A DNA stretch of 64,000 nt from Paenibacillus silvae (GTDB lineage Bacteria; Bacillota; Bacilli; Paenibacillales; Paenibacillaceae). Position numbers and translations under genes: made by a program. This document shows, in pieces, positions 42,344 through 51,760 of the stretch. The stretch's first letter is position 1. Every line of letters begins with the position of its first letter. The stretch lies in assembly GCF_014639235.1 (NCBI RefSeq), contig NZ_BMFU01000007.1, forward strand, positions 186,001 through 250,000, in the 5' to 3' direction. Below the pieces are notes generated by a model that saw only the letters and a program-made list of their open reading frames with translations, did no database searches and was not told where the DNA came from.

Positions 42344-43797
42344 CAGCTTCGCCCCCCATTCGATGCAGCCATTGCAGAGAGCTGCTTTCTTGACGGGAGC
42401 GGTTCCTGCGCATCGTATTTGCTGCGCTTCACATATTCTCCTGCACCGGATGCCCCGACAAACTGCCGATTCCGTATCACATATTCTCCCCGACACAGCA
42501 CGGTTACCGGGCAGCCCTGCACCTGCATGCCTTCGAACGCGCTGTAATCCACGTTCATGTGATGGGTTTCTGCCGAAATGACTCTCTTTATGGATGGGTC
42601 AAAAATGACGATATCCGCATCCGTACCGACAGCCAGTGTTCCCTTTTGCGGAAATAACCCGAACAGTTTGCTCGCCTTGGTCGAGCACAGATCAACCCAC
42701 TGATTCAGTGAAATTCGGCCTTTAGCCACTCCCTCCGAGTAGAGAATACTGAGCCGATCCTCAATGACTGGCCCGCCATTCGGAATTTTGCTGAAATCCT
42801 GCATACCGAGGTCCTTCTGCCCTTTAAAATTAAACGAGCAGTGGTCCGAGCCGATCGTTTGCAGCTGTCCACTTTTCAACGCATTCCACAGTGCCTCCTG
42901 ATGTCCCTTCTCCCTTAACGGTGGAGACCAGACATACTTCGCCCCCTCGAAATCGGGTTGATCCATGATGGACTGCTCCAGCGTCAGATACTGTGGACAC
43001 GTCTCTCCCCAGATTCGATAACCCAGCTCACGCATTCGTGCGATCTGCTCAACCGCTTCCGCGCAAGTGACGTGCACCACGTACAGCTGCGAATCCGCCA
43101 GTGCAGCCAAACGGGCGGCACGTCCGGTCGCTTCTCCCTCCAGCATGGAGGGACGAGTCAGCGCATGGTAGATCGGCGCAGTTCGCCCTTCGGCCAGTGC
43201 CTGCTTCACAAGCAGGTCAATGACATCTCCATTTTCGGCGTGCACCATGACCAGTGCTCCGTATTCTTTCGCCTTTTGCAGTGTCTGAAAGAGGATCCCA
43301 TCATCTGCCTGGAACTGGTTTTTGTACGCCATAAATACCTTGAAGGATGACACGCCCTCCTCTTCAATGATCTGCGGGAGCTCCTCCAGCACCTGATCAT
43401 TCATCTCACCAATCATCAGGTGGAATCCGTAGTCAATGACTGCCTTGCCTCTGGCCTTGTTATGCCATTCCTGCAGCGATTCAGATAAGGGACGGCCCTT
43501 CTGGGTCAGACAAAAATCAATGATTGTTGTTGTTCCCCCAAATGCAGCCGCTTGCGTTCCTGTAGCAAAATCATCCGCGGTGACCGTGCCGCCAAACGGC
43601 ATGTCAAGATGAGTGTGCGGATCAATACCACCTGGTATGACATAACAGCCCGATGCATCAATAACCTCTGTCTGGTCATCCGGCGTTAAGCCTATGCCGA
43701 TCTGTTCAATTTTTCCCGCCGTAATCAAAAGGTCTGCTTCAAACGTATCCGATGCCGTCACTAATATCCCATTACGAATCAAAGTACGGTTACTCAT
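42343..43797 (-). CDS. hydA: Dihydropyrimidinase / hydantoinase
   Basis: A 484-residue amidohydrolase opening the ring of dihydrouracil or dihydrothymine to N-carbamoyl-beta-amino acids. Metal ligands H61 and H63 lie in GGIDPHTHLDMPFGG, the carboxylated lysine is K153 in SSFKVFMAYK, and further ligands occur in VMVHAENGD, YVVHVTCAEA and IGSDHCSFNF. Length is normal. It overlaps preA by 4 bp upstream and the 75-aa gene by 1 bp downstream. Second step of the reductive pathway. Confidence 0.93.
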   Translation of the reverse strand: MSNRTLIRNGILVTASDTFEADLLITAGKIEQIGIGLTPDDQTEVIDASGCYVIPGGIDPHTHLDMPFGGTVTADDFATGTQAAAFGGTTTIIDFCLTQKGRPLSESLQEWHNKARGKAVIDYGFHLMIGEMNDQVLEELPQIIEEEGVSSFKVFMAYKNQFQADDGILFQTLQKAKEYGALVMVHAENGDVIDLLVKQALAEGRTAPIYHALTRPSMLEGEATGRAARLAALADSQLYVVHVTCAEAVEQIARMRELGYRIWGETCPQYLTLEQSIMDQPDFEGAKYVWSPPLREKGHQEALWNALKSGQLQTIGSDHCSFNFKGQKDLGMQDFSKIPNGGPVIEDRLSILYSEGVAKGRISLNQWVDLCSTKASKLFGLFPQKGTLAVGTDADIVIFDPSIKRVISAETHHMNVDYSAFEGMQVQGCPVTVLCRGEYVIRNRQFVGASGAGEYVKRSKYDAQEPLPSRKQLSAMAASNGGRS

Positions 43798-45089
43798 GAA
43801 ATCGCCTCCTTGGTTGATTGGTTACGGACGGACTGCAGCACAGCAATCGCCGATTGACGTTCATTCCATGTAACGGGTGCCTGATCCGATGCCAGTTCTA
43901 CCATCTCGATTGCCCCTTCCACAGGACAGACAATTGAGCACAGATTACAGCCAACGCAGTCCTCCTCCACCACCTCCAGATAAGCGCCTGACGGGTCGGT
44001 TAACATGTCAATGCATTGATGGGACGTATCTTCACAAGCAATATGGCATTTGTTGCAGTTGATACAGACATCACGATTGATGCGGGCCACGACCTTGTAA
44101 TTCAAATCGAGATTGCCCCAATCCGAATATTTGGGTACGGTCCGACCCACCAGCTCCGATACACTGCTGAGTCCCTTTTCGTCCAGATAATCGTTCAGAC
44201 CGTCAATCATATCCTCCACAATACGGAAGCCATGATGCATGGCCGCCGTACAGACCTGTACCCCCGTTGCACCCATTAGCAAAAATTCCGCGGTATCCCG
44301 CCAGTCGGATATACCGCCAATGCCAGATATCGGTACTCCAACCTCGGGATGGCGAGCACACTCCGCTACCATGTTCAGTGCAATAGGCTTCACTGCGGGG
44401 CCGCAGTAACCGCCATGCGCTCCCTTGCCACCTACATGCGGCACCGTATTCCACGAATCCAGATCAACTCCAGCTAGAGAATTGATCGTGTTGATGAGCG
44501 AGATAGCGTCGGCCCCGCCGCGTACAGCGGCCCGGGCCGTTGCCGTAATATCTGTGATATTCGGCGTTAACTTCACGATGACCGGTGTGGCAGCTACCTC
44601 TTTGACCCACATCGTTTGCAGCTCGACCAGATCAGGCTGTTGGCCTGAAGCAGCACCCATGCCGCGTTCAGCCATACCATGTGGGCAGCCAAAGTTCAGC
44701 TCCAGACCATCGACCCCGACAGCCTCCACCTTTTTAACGATCTCATGCCACTTCTCCCTCCGCGGCTCAACCATGAGAGAGGCGACGATCGCACGGTCCG
44801 GGAAACGCTTCTTGGTCTCGGCAATCTCGCGCAGATTCACTTCCAGCGGACGGTCAGAGATCAACTCGATGTTATTAAAGCCCGCCACACGCTGCCCGCC
44901 AAAGTGAACTGCCGCAAAGCGGGAGGAGGTGTTGATAATCGGCTCGCCGAGTGTTTTCCATACCGCACCACCCCAGCCCGCCTCAAACGCACGCTGGACC
45001 TGGTATCCCGTATTGGTCGGTGGTGCCGAGGCAAGCCAGAATGGATTAGGCGACTGAATGCCCGCCAGATTAATCGATAAGTCCGCCAT
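43794..45089 (-). CDS. preA: Dihydropyrimidine dehydrogenase subunit PreA
   Basis: A 431-residue flavin subunit reducing uracil or thymine to the 5,6-dihydro form. The FMN barrel of the dihydroorotate-dehydrogenase type shows NPFWLASAPPTNTG, LELNFGCPHGMAERGMGAA, VIVKLTPNI and GIGGISDWRDTAEFLLMGA. The C terminus has two 4Fe-4S motifs, CINCNKCHIACEDTSHQC and CVGCNLCSIVCPVEGA. It works with PreT. An unusual 432-bp gap with a 195-bp repeat separates it from preT. Confidence 0.94.
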   Translation of the reverse strand: MADLSINLAGIQSPNPFWLASAPPTNTGYQVQRAFEAGWGGAVWKTLGEPIINTSSRFAAVHFGGQRVAGFNNIELISDRPLEVNLREIAETKKRFPDRAIVASLMVEPRREKWHEIVKKVEAVGVDGLELNFGCPHGMAERGMGAASGQQPDLVELQTMWVKEVAATPVIVKLTPNITDITATARAAVRGGADAISLINTINSLAGVDLDSWNTVPHVGGKGAHGGYCGPAVKPIALNMVAECARHPEVGVPISGIGGISDWRDTAEFLLMGATGVQVCTAAMHHGFRIVEDMIDGLNDYLDEKGLSSVSELVGRTVPKYSDWGNLDLNYKVVARINRDVCINCNKCHIACEDTSHQCIDMLTDPSGAYLEVVEEDCVGCNLCSIVCPVEGAIEMVELASDQAPVTWNERQSAIAVLQSVRNQSTKEAIS

Positions 45090-45145
45090 ATCAATCCCTC
45101 CTTGGATAAGAGCTTTATAAGTTCAATGAATTGTGAGTCTCCATC

Positions 45146-45340
45146 CTAACGATTCCCACAGCGCTTATTTAGCTTGAATACGGCCTTTGAAAATTCTAAC
45201 GATTCGCAGGAACGCTATTCAGCTGTTTTTGCACGTTTCCAGCCGTATTTCGGCGTTTCGGAATGAAATAAGGCTCGTGAGAATCGTTAGATTTCCCCAT
45301 GCCCCGTTTTCGCCGTAATAAGCTTTCTGGGGATCGTTAG
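45146..45340. repeat. 195-bp four-arm palindromic repeat, copy D (inside the pyrimidine operon)
   Basis: CTAACGAT units start at 45146 and 45196; inverted units end at 45290 and 45340. Geometry equals copies A-C. It lies between preT and preA, whose products form one enzyme, so it is likely transcribed and could form a large structured RNA or split the operon. Confidence 0.9.
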
Positions 45341-45464
45341 CCGATCCGGAGCCAATATGAGGTCCCATAGAGATAAGTTTTTGCGAACGTCGTGAGTGTT
45401 TACGGAGACCGCCGACATCCGACGTCATTTCAATACACTTGTGTTTTGCACTTGGACCTTATCT

Positions 45465-45533
45465 CATGCACCTTCCTTACGTCCTCATGACTTTCCTCAT
45501 GCACGTTCCTCATACACTTCCTTATGCACTCTC
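45465..45533. repeat. Short tandem repeat of 12-15 bp overlapping the preT 3' end
   Basis: Units like TTCCTCATGCAC recur about five times and run into the last codons of preT (stop at 45522-45524). The repeat may have replaced the original C-terminal codons. Confidence 0.55.
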
Positions 45534-46889
45534 CACGGTGCGACCCGGGAGTGCCTTCATGATCGCAGCAGCAGCCAGTTTACCCTGTTGTGCAGCCGAA
45601 ACCACCATTGCCTCTCCTTGACCCTGACCAAAAACAACATCGCCAGCCGCATACACTTGAGGATGCGAAGTGCGGTACGTATGCGTCTCAACTTCCACAA
45701 CGCCTCCGTCATGACGCAGCTCAAACGCTTCAATGATTGGCAGCAGCCGATTCTGTCCAATGGCCCGAATGACGGTGTCACATTCAACGGTGAAGGTGGA
45801 GCCCTCCACAGCTACAGGCAGCGCCCGTCCGCCGCCAGGCGGTGTTACAAGCTCTATTTTCACACATTCTACGGCACGAACCCGGCCATTCTCATCACCG
45901 AGAATACGCTGCGGCATCGTAAACCAACGAAACTCTACACCCTCCTGCTTGGCAAAAGTGTACTCAAACGCATAGGCTGTCATCTGCTGCACCCCGCGCC
46001 GATACAACATCTGCACCCGCTCTGCACCCAGCCGCACGGAACAGGTCGCTGCATCCACCGCCGTATTGCCTGCACCAATAACAGCTACGTTCAAGCCATG
46101 GAGCGCTGGCGGTACACCTTGCTTGGTCGATTCCACAAGCTCAATGGCATCATACACCCCTTCCAGCGTCTCCCCCTCAATGCCCAGCATCGGAACCGAT
46201 CCCATGCCACAAGCCAGAATTACAGCCTCGTGCCGCTCCAGGAGCTCCGACGCCGCCATGTCGATGCCAATGCGCACACCATAGCGAATCTGCACGCCCA
46301 GCGCTTCCACCTGTTCTACTTCCCACAGCGGAACCTGCTCGGGCAAACGGAAGGATACGATGCCGTAGGTATTCAGCCCGCCGCCTTTTGCCTTGGCTTC
46401 ATAGATGGTCACTTCATAACCTGCCCTTCCCAGCTCACGTGCTGCCGAGAGTCCGGCAGGTCCTGCACCGACAACAGCAATGCTTCTGCCATTTGCAGGA
46501 GCTGCATGGAAAAGAGGTTCATTGCTCTCCCTCGCCCAATCCGTTGCATAACGCTGCAAGTCCCCAATGCGAATCGGCTTTGAAGATTCGTTCAGCACAC
46601 AAGCACCCTCGCACAGCTCCTCCGTGGGACAGACTCGAGCGCAGCTCGCACCGATTGGATTGGCATCCATGATCGTGCGAGCCGATCCTTTGAGATGCCC
46701 GGTTGCTATTTTTTTAATAAAAGAAGGGATATTAATATCGGTGGGGCACGCCTTAATACACGGAGCATCGTAACAATACAAACAGCGGTTGGATTCCTCC
46801 ATTGCTTCCTTGCCAGTCATTGCCGGTTTCATCTCGACAAAACGAGACTCCCATCCATAATCGGACCCTGCTGCTCCAGAGTGATTCAT
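45522..46889 (-). CDS. preT: Dihydropyrimidine dehydrogenase subunit PreT
   Basis: A 455-residue NAD(P)H-linked flavoprotein passing electrons to PreA. N-terminal Fe-S cysteines lie in CLYCYDAPCIKACPTDINI and CARVCPTEELCEGAC. The FAD motif is VVGAGPAGLSAARELG and the nucleotide motif is VIGAGNTAVDAA; YAAGDVVFGQGQGEAMVVSAA is the C-terminal FAD contact. ATG 46889 has AGGAGG 11 nt upstream; a GTG four codons earlier directly abuts that site. The nitrilase-type gene precedes it with a 55-bp gap. Confidence 0.93.
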   Translation of the reverse strand: MNHSGAAGSDYGWESRFVEMKPAMTGKEAMEESNRCLYCYDAPCIKACPTDINIPSFIKKIATGHLKGSARTIMDANPIGASCARVCPTEELCEGACVLNESSKPIRIGDLQRYATDWARESNEPLFHAAPANGRSIAVVGAGPAGLSAARELGRAGYEVTIYEAKAKGGGLNTYGIVSFRLPEQVPLWEVEQVEALGVQIRYGVRIGIDMAASELLERHEAVILACGMGSVPMLGIEGETLEGVYDAIELVESTKQGVPPALHGLNVAVIGAGNTAVDAATCSVRLGAERVQMLYRRGVQQMTAYAFEYTFAKQEGVEFRWFTMPQRILGDENGRVRAVECVKIELVTPPGGGRALPVAVEGSTFTVECDTVIRAIGQNRLLPIIEAFELRHDGGVVEVETHTYRTSHPQVYAAGDVVFGQGQGEAMVVSAAQQGKLAAAAIMKALPGRTVESA

Positions 46890-46944
46890 CAATGTACGCA
46901 CCTCCTGTAGATTAACGACCTGTATTCACTTTCAGTCAGCCGCA

Positions 46945-47826
46945 CTACAGACTCACCAGCTGCTCATACGTCTCAGGTCTGCGATCCCGATAAAATTGCC
47001 ACACATTACGCACTTCCCGAATCATCTCCGTATCCATCTCGCCAATAACCACTTCATCCTGGTCCCTGCTGCCTACAGCCACCATGCGTCCCCTCGGGTC
47101 CACCAGATACGACTGCCCATAAAATTCACCCATATTCCACGGCGCTTCCACGCCTACACGATTGATTGCCGCTACATAATAACCATTAGCTACTGCATGA
47201 GCGGGTTGTTCCAGTTTCCACAAATACTCCGAGGTGCCTGCCACCGTAGCGGACGGATTGAACACAATTTCGGCCCCTGCCAGCCCAAGCAGACGCGCTC
47301 CTTCCGGAAAATGGCGATCATAACAGATATACACGCCCACTTTGGCGTAGGCCGTATCAAATACCGGATAACCGAGGTTGCCGGGTTTGAAATAATATTT
47401 TTCCCAGAAGCCGTTTGTCCCTTCTCCTGCCTCCACATGGGGAATATGATGCTTGCGATATTTGCCCAGATACGTTCCGTCCGCATCAATGACCGCCGCT
47501 GTATTGTAATAGGAAGCAATTCCATCCACCTCGTACACAGGCAAAATAAGGACTACAGCAAGCTCCTTCGCCAGCTCCTGAAAGCGTCTGGTTGTCGGCC
47601 CTTCCGGCACCCGCTCTGCCGATGCGTACCATTTGGGTGTTTGTTCTGTGCAAAAGTAAGGTCCGTAGAAAACCTCCTGCAGCCCGATGATCTGCGCCCC
47701 TCTCGCCGCTGCCTCACGTACAAGCCTGATGTGCTTCTGAATCGCCGCCTCCTTATGCACTTCAACAGGGGCTTCACCCTCAATGTCATGGGATGCCTGA
47801 ATCAAACCGATACGAATTACACTCAT
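46945..47826 (-). CDS. Beta-ureidopropionase-like nitrilase superfamily hydrolase
   Basis: A 293-residue carbon-nitrogen hydrolase. The catalytic triad is E51 (GLQEVFYGPYF), K125 (GKYRKHHIPH) and C168 (GVYICYDRHFPEGAR). These motifs fit N-carbamoylputrescine/beta-ureidopropionase enzymes; context favours N-carbamoyl-beta-alanine to beta-alanine, CO2 and ammonia. The ATG at 47826 lies just past the stop of the M20-type gene and shares its AGGAGG, which lies in that gene's last codons. Because the next gene upstream encodes another amidohydrolase, the two may divide substrates. Confidence 0.88.
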   Translation of the reverse strand: MSVIRIGLIQASHDIEGEAPVEVHKEAAIQKHIRLVREAAARGAQIIGLQEVFYGPYFCTEQTPKWYASAERVPEGPTTRRFQELAKELAVVLILPVYEVDGIASYYNTAAVIDADGTYLGKYRKHHIPHVEAGEGTNGFWEKYYFKPGNLGYPVFDTAYAKVGVYICYDRHFPEGARLLGLAGAEIVFNPSATVAGTSEYLWKLEQPAHAVANGYYVAAINRVGVEAPWNMGEFYGQSYLVDPRGRMVAVGSRDQDEVVIGEMDTEMIREVRNVWQFYRDRRPETYEQLVSL

Positions 47827-47833
47827 AACGTCA

Positions 47834-49099
47834 TCACGCCTCCTTTGGTAATATGCACATGCTGCGGATGGTACGGAACAGCACCTCTGTACCCAGCGCA
47901 ATATCCTCAGGGGAGGAATATTCACTTGGATGATGACTGATGCCATCCTTGCTGCGAACAAAAATCATGCCATAATCGCACACATACGACAGTGCCAATG
48001 CATCATGGAACGGGCCGCTCATCAGCTCCGGAAGGGGTAGCTGAATCTCTTCTGCAGCAGAGCGAATGACAGACATGATCGACTCGGCGCAGTATCGAGG
48101 CTCACTGTTGGTATCCTCGTTGACGGAATACGTTAGACCATAACGAGAGCTGACCTCGTCCAGCAAAGTCATCAGCTGCGCCTGGAGCCGATTACGGCGC
48201 TTCATATCCATATCCCGTAAATCCACCGTAAAGCTAACTTCCTCAGGAATGATATTCCTCGAATCCGGGAACACCCTCAGACTTCCTACCGTACCAACAG
48301 TGGGGGCATCCGGGTCCTCACGCACCATATCATCAAAAGCGGCAATCACTTTGGCACTGCCTGCAAGGGCATCATGACGCATAAGCATTGGAACAGAACC
48401 CGCATGCCCGGCCATCCCCTTCATCGTTACCGTGAGCCAGAGCGGCCCGGAGATGCCTGTCACCAAACCTACAGGAGCATTCATAGCTTCCAGCACAGGC
48501 CCCTGCTCGATATGCAGCTCCAGATAATGCCCGATAGAACCTGGCGAATATGCAGCAGCAGCGAAATCAGCTGGCGAACAGCCGCAGGCCTCCAGTGCCT
48601 CCCGCCGAGTCACCCCGTTCTTGTCCTGACGTTCCAGCTCTCCTTCCTCCAGCTGATTCGTAATGCCGCGTGAACCGAACAATCCCTTGTTAAACCGGGC
48701 CCCCTCCTCATCACAAAAGGCAATGACCTCAATGGGCATCAGCGGCTGTATGCCTTGCTCAATCAGGGATTGTACAGCCTCCAGCGCACCTAATACACCG
48801 ATAGCTCCGTCATAACGTCCACCATAAGGCTGGGAGTCGATATGTGAACCGATCATCAGGATCGGCAGAGTTGAATCCATTCCTTCCAGACGACCAATCA
48901 GATTGCCAAAAGCATCGATTCGAGTCGAAAGACCCGCCCCTTCCATCCAGGCTCTGACCCGTTTCACCCCCTCCATATCCTCCGGCGTAAGAGCAAGCCT
49001 ACATACACCTGTATCTGCGATCCTGCCAATCTGCGCGAGCTCCTCAATATGCTGCATCAGCCGCAGCTGATTAATCGATGGGTCGGTTGTTGTCTGCAT
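47834..49099 (-). CDS. M20-family N-carbamoyl-amino-acid / allantoate amidohydrolase
   Basis: A 421-residue dinuclear-metal hydrolase. Metal ligands are in IGSHIDSQPYGGRYDGAIG, AFCDEEGARF and LELHIEQGPVLE, and the C-terminal histidine motif is MSGPFHDALALS with GISHHPSEYSS. Family members cleave N-carbamoyl-L-amino acids, N-carbamoyl-beta-alanine or allantoate. In this operon it most likely hydrolyses N-carbamoyl-beta-alanine or the beta-aminoisobutyrate derivative. It follows the aminotransferase gene by 76 bp. Confidence 0.9.
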   Translation of the reverse strand: MQTTTDPSINQLRLMQHIEELAQIGRIADTGVCRLALTPEDMEGVKRVRAWMEGAGLSTRIDAFGNLIGRLEGMDSTLPILMIGSHIDSQPYGGRYDGAIGVLGALEAVQSLIEQGIQPLMPIEVIAFCDEEGARFNKGLFGSRGITNQLEEGELERQDKNGVTRREALEACGCSPADFAAAAYSPGSIGHYLELHIEQGPVLEAMNAPVGLVTGISGPLWLTVTMKGMAGHAGSVPMLMRHDALAGSAKVIAAFDDMVREDPDAPTVGTVGSLRVFPDSRNIIPEEVSFTVDLRDMDMKRRNRLQAQLMTLLDEVSSRYGLTYSVNEDTNSEPRYCAESIMSVIRSAAEEIQLPLPELMSGPFHDALALSYVCDYGMIFVRSKDGISHHPSEYSSPEDIALGTEVLFRTIRSMCILPKEA

Positions 49100-49175
49100 T
49101 CTGCTTCCCTCCTTGCATCAGCTTGTGCGTTTCATATGCTCATCTCATGCTCATCACACTTGATGCCCCCGTCCC

Positions 49176-50555
49176 CTAATTCTGGTAATCATGCAGACTG
49201 CCAAGCGCATTAAACAAGCTGGCTGCGATAAGATCGAGTTCTTCCTCGGTGGTGACAAACGGCGGCGACAGCGTCAAAATATTAGCAAAGCCCGGCACCG
49301 TATCTCCATTCTTGCCAATCAATATGCCATCCTGTTTACAATGAGCCAACACCTTCATCACGTTCTCCGCTTTCGCTGGCGAACCGTCCGGCTCAATCAG
49401 CTCGATGCCGCAGGCGAATCCGAAGAGACGGATATCACCTACGGGCGGAAGCTGGAGCAGTGGCGCAAGCTTCTCGCCCAGCATGCTGCCCAGCGCCGCT
49501 GCCCGGCTAACCAGCTGCTCCCGTTCCAGAATCTCAAGGTTGGCCAGCGCTACCCGGCATGATACCGGGTTACCGCCAAACGTATTCACATGCCGAAAAT
49601 GACTGTCATCGCCTGGTTCGCGGAATGAATCGTATAAGTCCGATCTTACTGCTGTAGCGGAAAGCGGTGCATACGCACTCGTCATGCCCTTGGCCATCGT
49701 AACGATATCCGGCTGCACCCCGTAATTCTGATGGCCGAATTTCTGCCCCGAGCGTCCAAAGCCGCAGATCACCTCATCTACAATGAGCAGCACGCCATAT
49801 CGCTGGCAGATATCCTGTACGGTACGCATATAATCCGGCGGGGGAACAATCATGCCGCCGCCCGTAATAACCGGCTCCATAATAACGGCAGCCACCGTCT
49901 CCGGGCCTTCCCAGCGGATCACCTCTTCATAAATGGCCGCACATTCCAGTCCGCAGCTATCCTTGCTTTTGCCGAACGGACAGCGGTAGCAGTATGGCGG
50001 AGGAACATGGGAGAAGCCCACGCCAAGCGGCTCGTATTTGATCTTGCGGGCTGCCTGACCCGTCGCACCAAGTGCCCCCATGGAGTTCCCGTGATATGCC
50101 CGGTGACGGGAGATGAACTTGTGACGCGTGGGCTCACCATTCTGATGGTGAAACTGACGGGCTATTTTGAAAGCCACCTCATTCGCGTCCGAGCCGGAGT
50201 TGGAGAAAAAAATCCGATACGGCCCTTCGAGCCATTCATTCAGCTTCTCTGCCAGCAAAATGGCGGGTTCATGACTCTGTGTCATTGGAATATAAGCGAG
50301 GGTTTTCATCTGTTTATAAGCGCTCTTCGCGATTTCCTCACGTCCGTGCCCTACATTGACACACCATAATCCCGACATCGCATCAAGATAACGCGTGCCC
50401 TCCTGATCCGTAATCCAGCTACCCTCTCCGCTAACCGCAATCATCGGATGATCGTTATGAGGTGAGATGTGGTGCCAGACGTACTTGCGATCCTTCTCCA
50501 GCCATTCTTCTCTCGTGCCACTCATGGGCTGGGGCTGCTGATTCACAGAACTCAT
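49176..50555 (-). CDS. Class III omega-aminotransferase (beta-alanine--pyruvate type)
   Basis: A 459-residue PLP enzyme of fold type I. GSDANEVAFKIAR, RHRAYHGNS, LLIVDEVICGFGRSG (Asp binding the pyridine nitrogen) and VTMAKGMTSAYAPLSA (Schiff-base Lys) are visible. A cysteine group CYRCPFGKSKDSCGLEC is an uncommon insert. In this operon it should convert beta-alanine to malonate semialdehyde, the last nitrogen-releasing step. GGAG lies 8 nt before the ATG at 50555. Confidence 0.88.
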   Translation of the reverse strand: MSSVNQQPQPMSGTREEWLEKDRKYVWHHISPHNDHPMIAVSGEGSWITDQEGTRYLDAMSGLWCVNVGHGREEIAKSAYKQMKTLAYIPMTQSHEPAILLAEKLNEWLEGPYRIFFSNSGSDANEVAFKIARQFHHQNGEPTRHKFISRHRAYHGNSMGALGATGQAARKIKYEPLGVGFSHVPPPYCYRCPFGKSKDSCGLECAAIYEEVIRWEGPETVAAVIMEPVITGGGMIVPPPDYMRTVQDICQRYGVLLIVDEVICGFGRSGQKFGHQNYGVQPDIVTMAKGMTSAYAPLSATAVRSDLYDSFREPGDDSHFRHVNTFGGNPVSCRVALANLEILEREQLVSRAAALGSMLGEKLAPLLQLPPVGDIRLFGFACGIELIEPDGSPAKAENVMKVLAHCKQDGILIGKNGDTVPGFANILTLSPPFVTTEEELDLIAASLFNALGSLHDYQN

Positions 50556-50637
50556 CCGTCTTGCTCCTCTCTGATTGGGTATGAGCATGGCATGGTGCAG
50601 TGTTCAATGGTATAAATTATCCTCAATGCACTTGCAC

Positions 50638-51699
50638 TTACTTCACAGCCTCTTCATACACGTTCTTCTCCAGAGCCTCATCCAGATTGGCTGCTTTTTT
50701 GATCAATCCATAGTTCAGAGCGATATCGGCTGTGCGGGCAAACGACTCATCCACAAAGCTGCCCACCTGCTTCTCGGTAAAGCCCTCCGGGCGGATCAGC
50801 TTTGCAATCTCTGCCAGCATCGTTACCTGATGCTCACGAGTTGTGCTGCCTTCCGTCACATTACTCATGACGATGTCCACCGTCTCATCCTGATGATCAA
50901 TAGCATAATTCCAGCCTTTCAGGATCGCACGGGTCACTTTGACCGCCATCTCATGATTGCTGTCCACCCAGTCCTTCTTGGCAATCAGCGTATCCTCCAG
51001 CATGCCAACTCCGGCATCCTCAATATTGAACACATCCAGATCAGACTCCTTTACGCCGCTTTCGAGCACCACATGATACTCGTTATAGATCGTAGCCGTT
51101 GCCACATCCACCTGATCATTGAAAAACTGATCCATCGTAAAGCCCTGCTTGACAAGATTGATATCTTTTTTCGGATCAAGTCCGTTCTTCTCCATAAAAG
51201 CAAGCACCTGAAACTGCTGGCTGCCAAACCAGGTGCTGACCTTCTTGCCTTTCACCTGCGCCGGGCTGGTAATTCCTGCAGACTTCTTGGCAATCAGCCG
51301 ATAACTGCTCTTCTGTGAGATCTGGGCAAGTGAAACGAGGGGCAGACCGTTATCGCGGCTGACCAGCAAACTATCCACTCCTGTAATGCCCACGTCGGCT
51401 GCGCCGTTAACTACCTGCTGCTCAATGACGATATCAGGCCCCCCGGGAATAATCTCCGCATCAATGCCTTCCTCTGCAAAAAAACCTTTTTCCTTCGCGG
51501 CATAGATTCCGGCAAACTGCGCCTGCGGCACCCATTTGAGCTGAATTTTCACTTTGGTTAATGACGAATTGGCTGCTTCGTTCCCGCCCGAGCTTGCAGC
51601 AGCTGGCTGCGATGACGGCTCGGTTGAAGCCGAGCAGGCCGAAAGCAGCAAAATACATAAGACCAGCATCCATAAACCCGGCTTCCACGTTTTGTTCAT
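50638..51699 (-). CDS. ABC transporter substrate-binding lipoprotein (NMT1/THI5-like)
   Basis: 353 residues with a lipoprotein signal: MNKTWKPGLWMLVLCILLLSA ends at a lipobox LSAC (Cys22). The mature part starts with a Ser/Ala-rich linker and KVKIQLKWVPQAQFAGIYAA, typical of NMT1-like pyrimidine or thiamine-precursor binding proteins, with EQQVVNGAADVGI following. With two permeases and an ATPase it should import a pyrimidine or related base for the enzymes encoded downstream. I chose the ATG at 51699; the open extension before it is not signal-like. Confidence 0.88.
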   Translation of the reverse strand: MNKTWKPGLWMLVLCILLLSACSASTEPSSQPAAASSGGNEAANSSLTKVKIQLKWVPQAQFAGIYAAKEKGFFAEEGIDAEIIPGGPDIVIEQQVVNGAADVGITGVDSLLVSRDNGLPLVSLAQISQKSSYRLIAKKSAGITSPAQVKGKKVSTWFGSQQFQVLAFMEKNGLDPKKDINLVKQGFTMDQFFNDQVDVATATIYNEYHVVLESGVKESDLDVFNIEDAGVGMLEDTLIAKKDWVDSNHEMAVKVTRAILKGWNYAIDHQDETVDIVMSNVTEGSTTREHQVTMLAEIAKLIRPEGFTEKQVGSFVDESFARTADIALNYGLIKKAANLDEALEKNVYEEAVK

Positions 51700-51760
51700 A
51701 TACAGAACGACCCCCTGTTTATATATGGAATTTGTTCTTCTAATCCATGAGAATGGCTGC

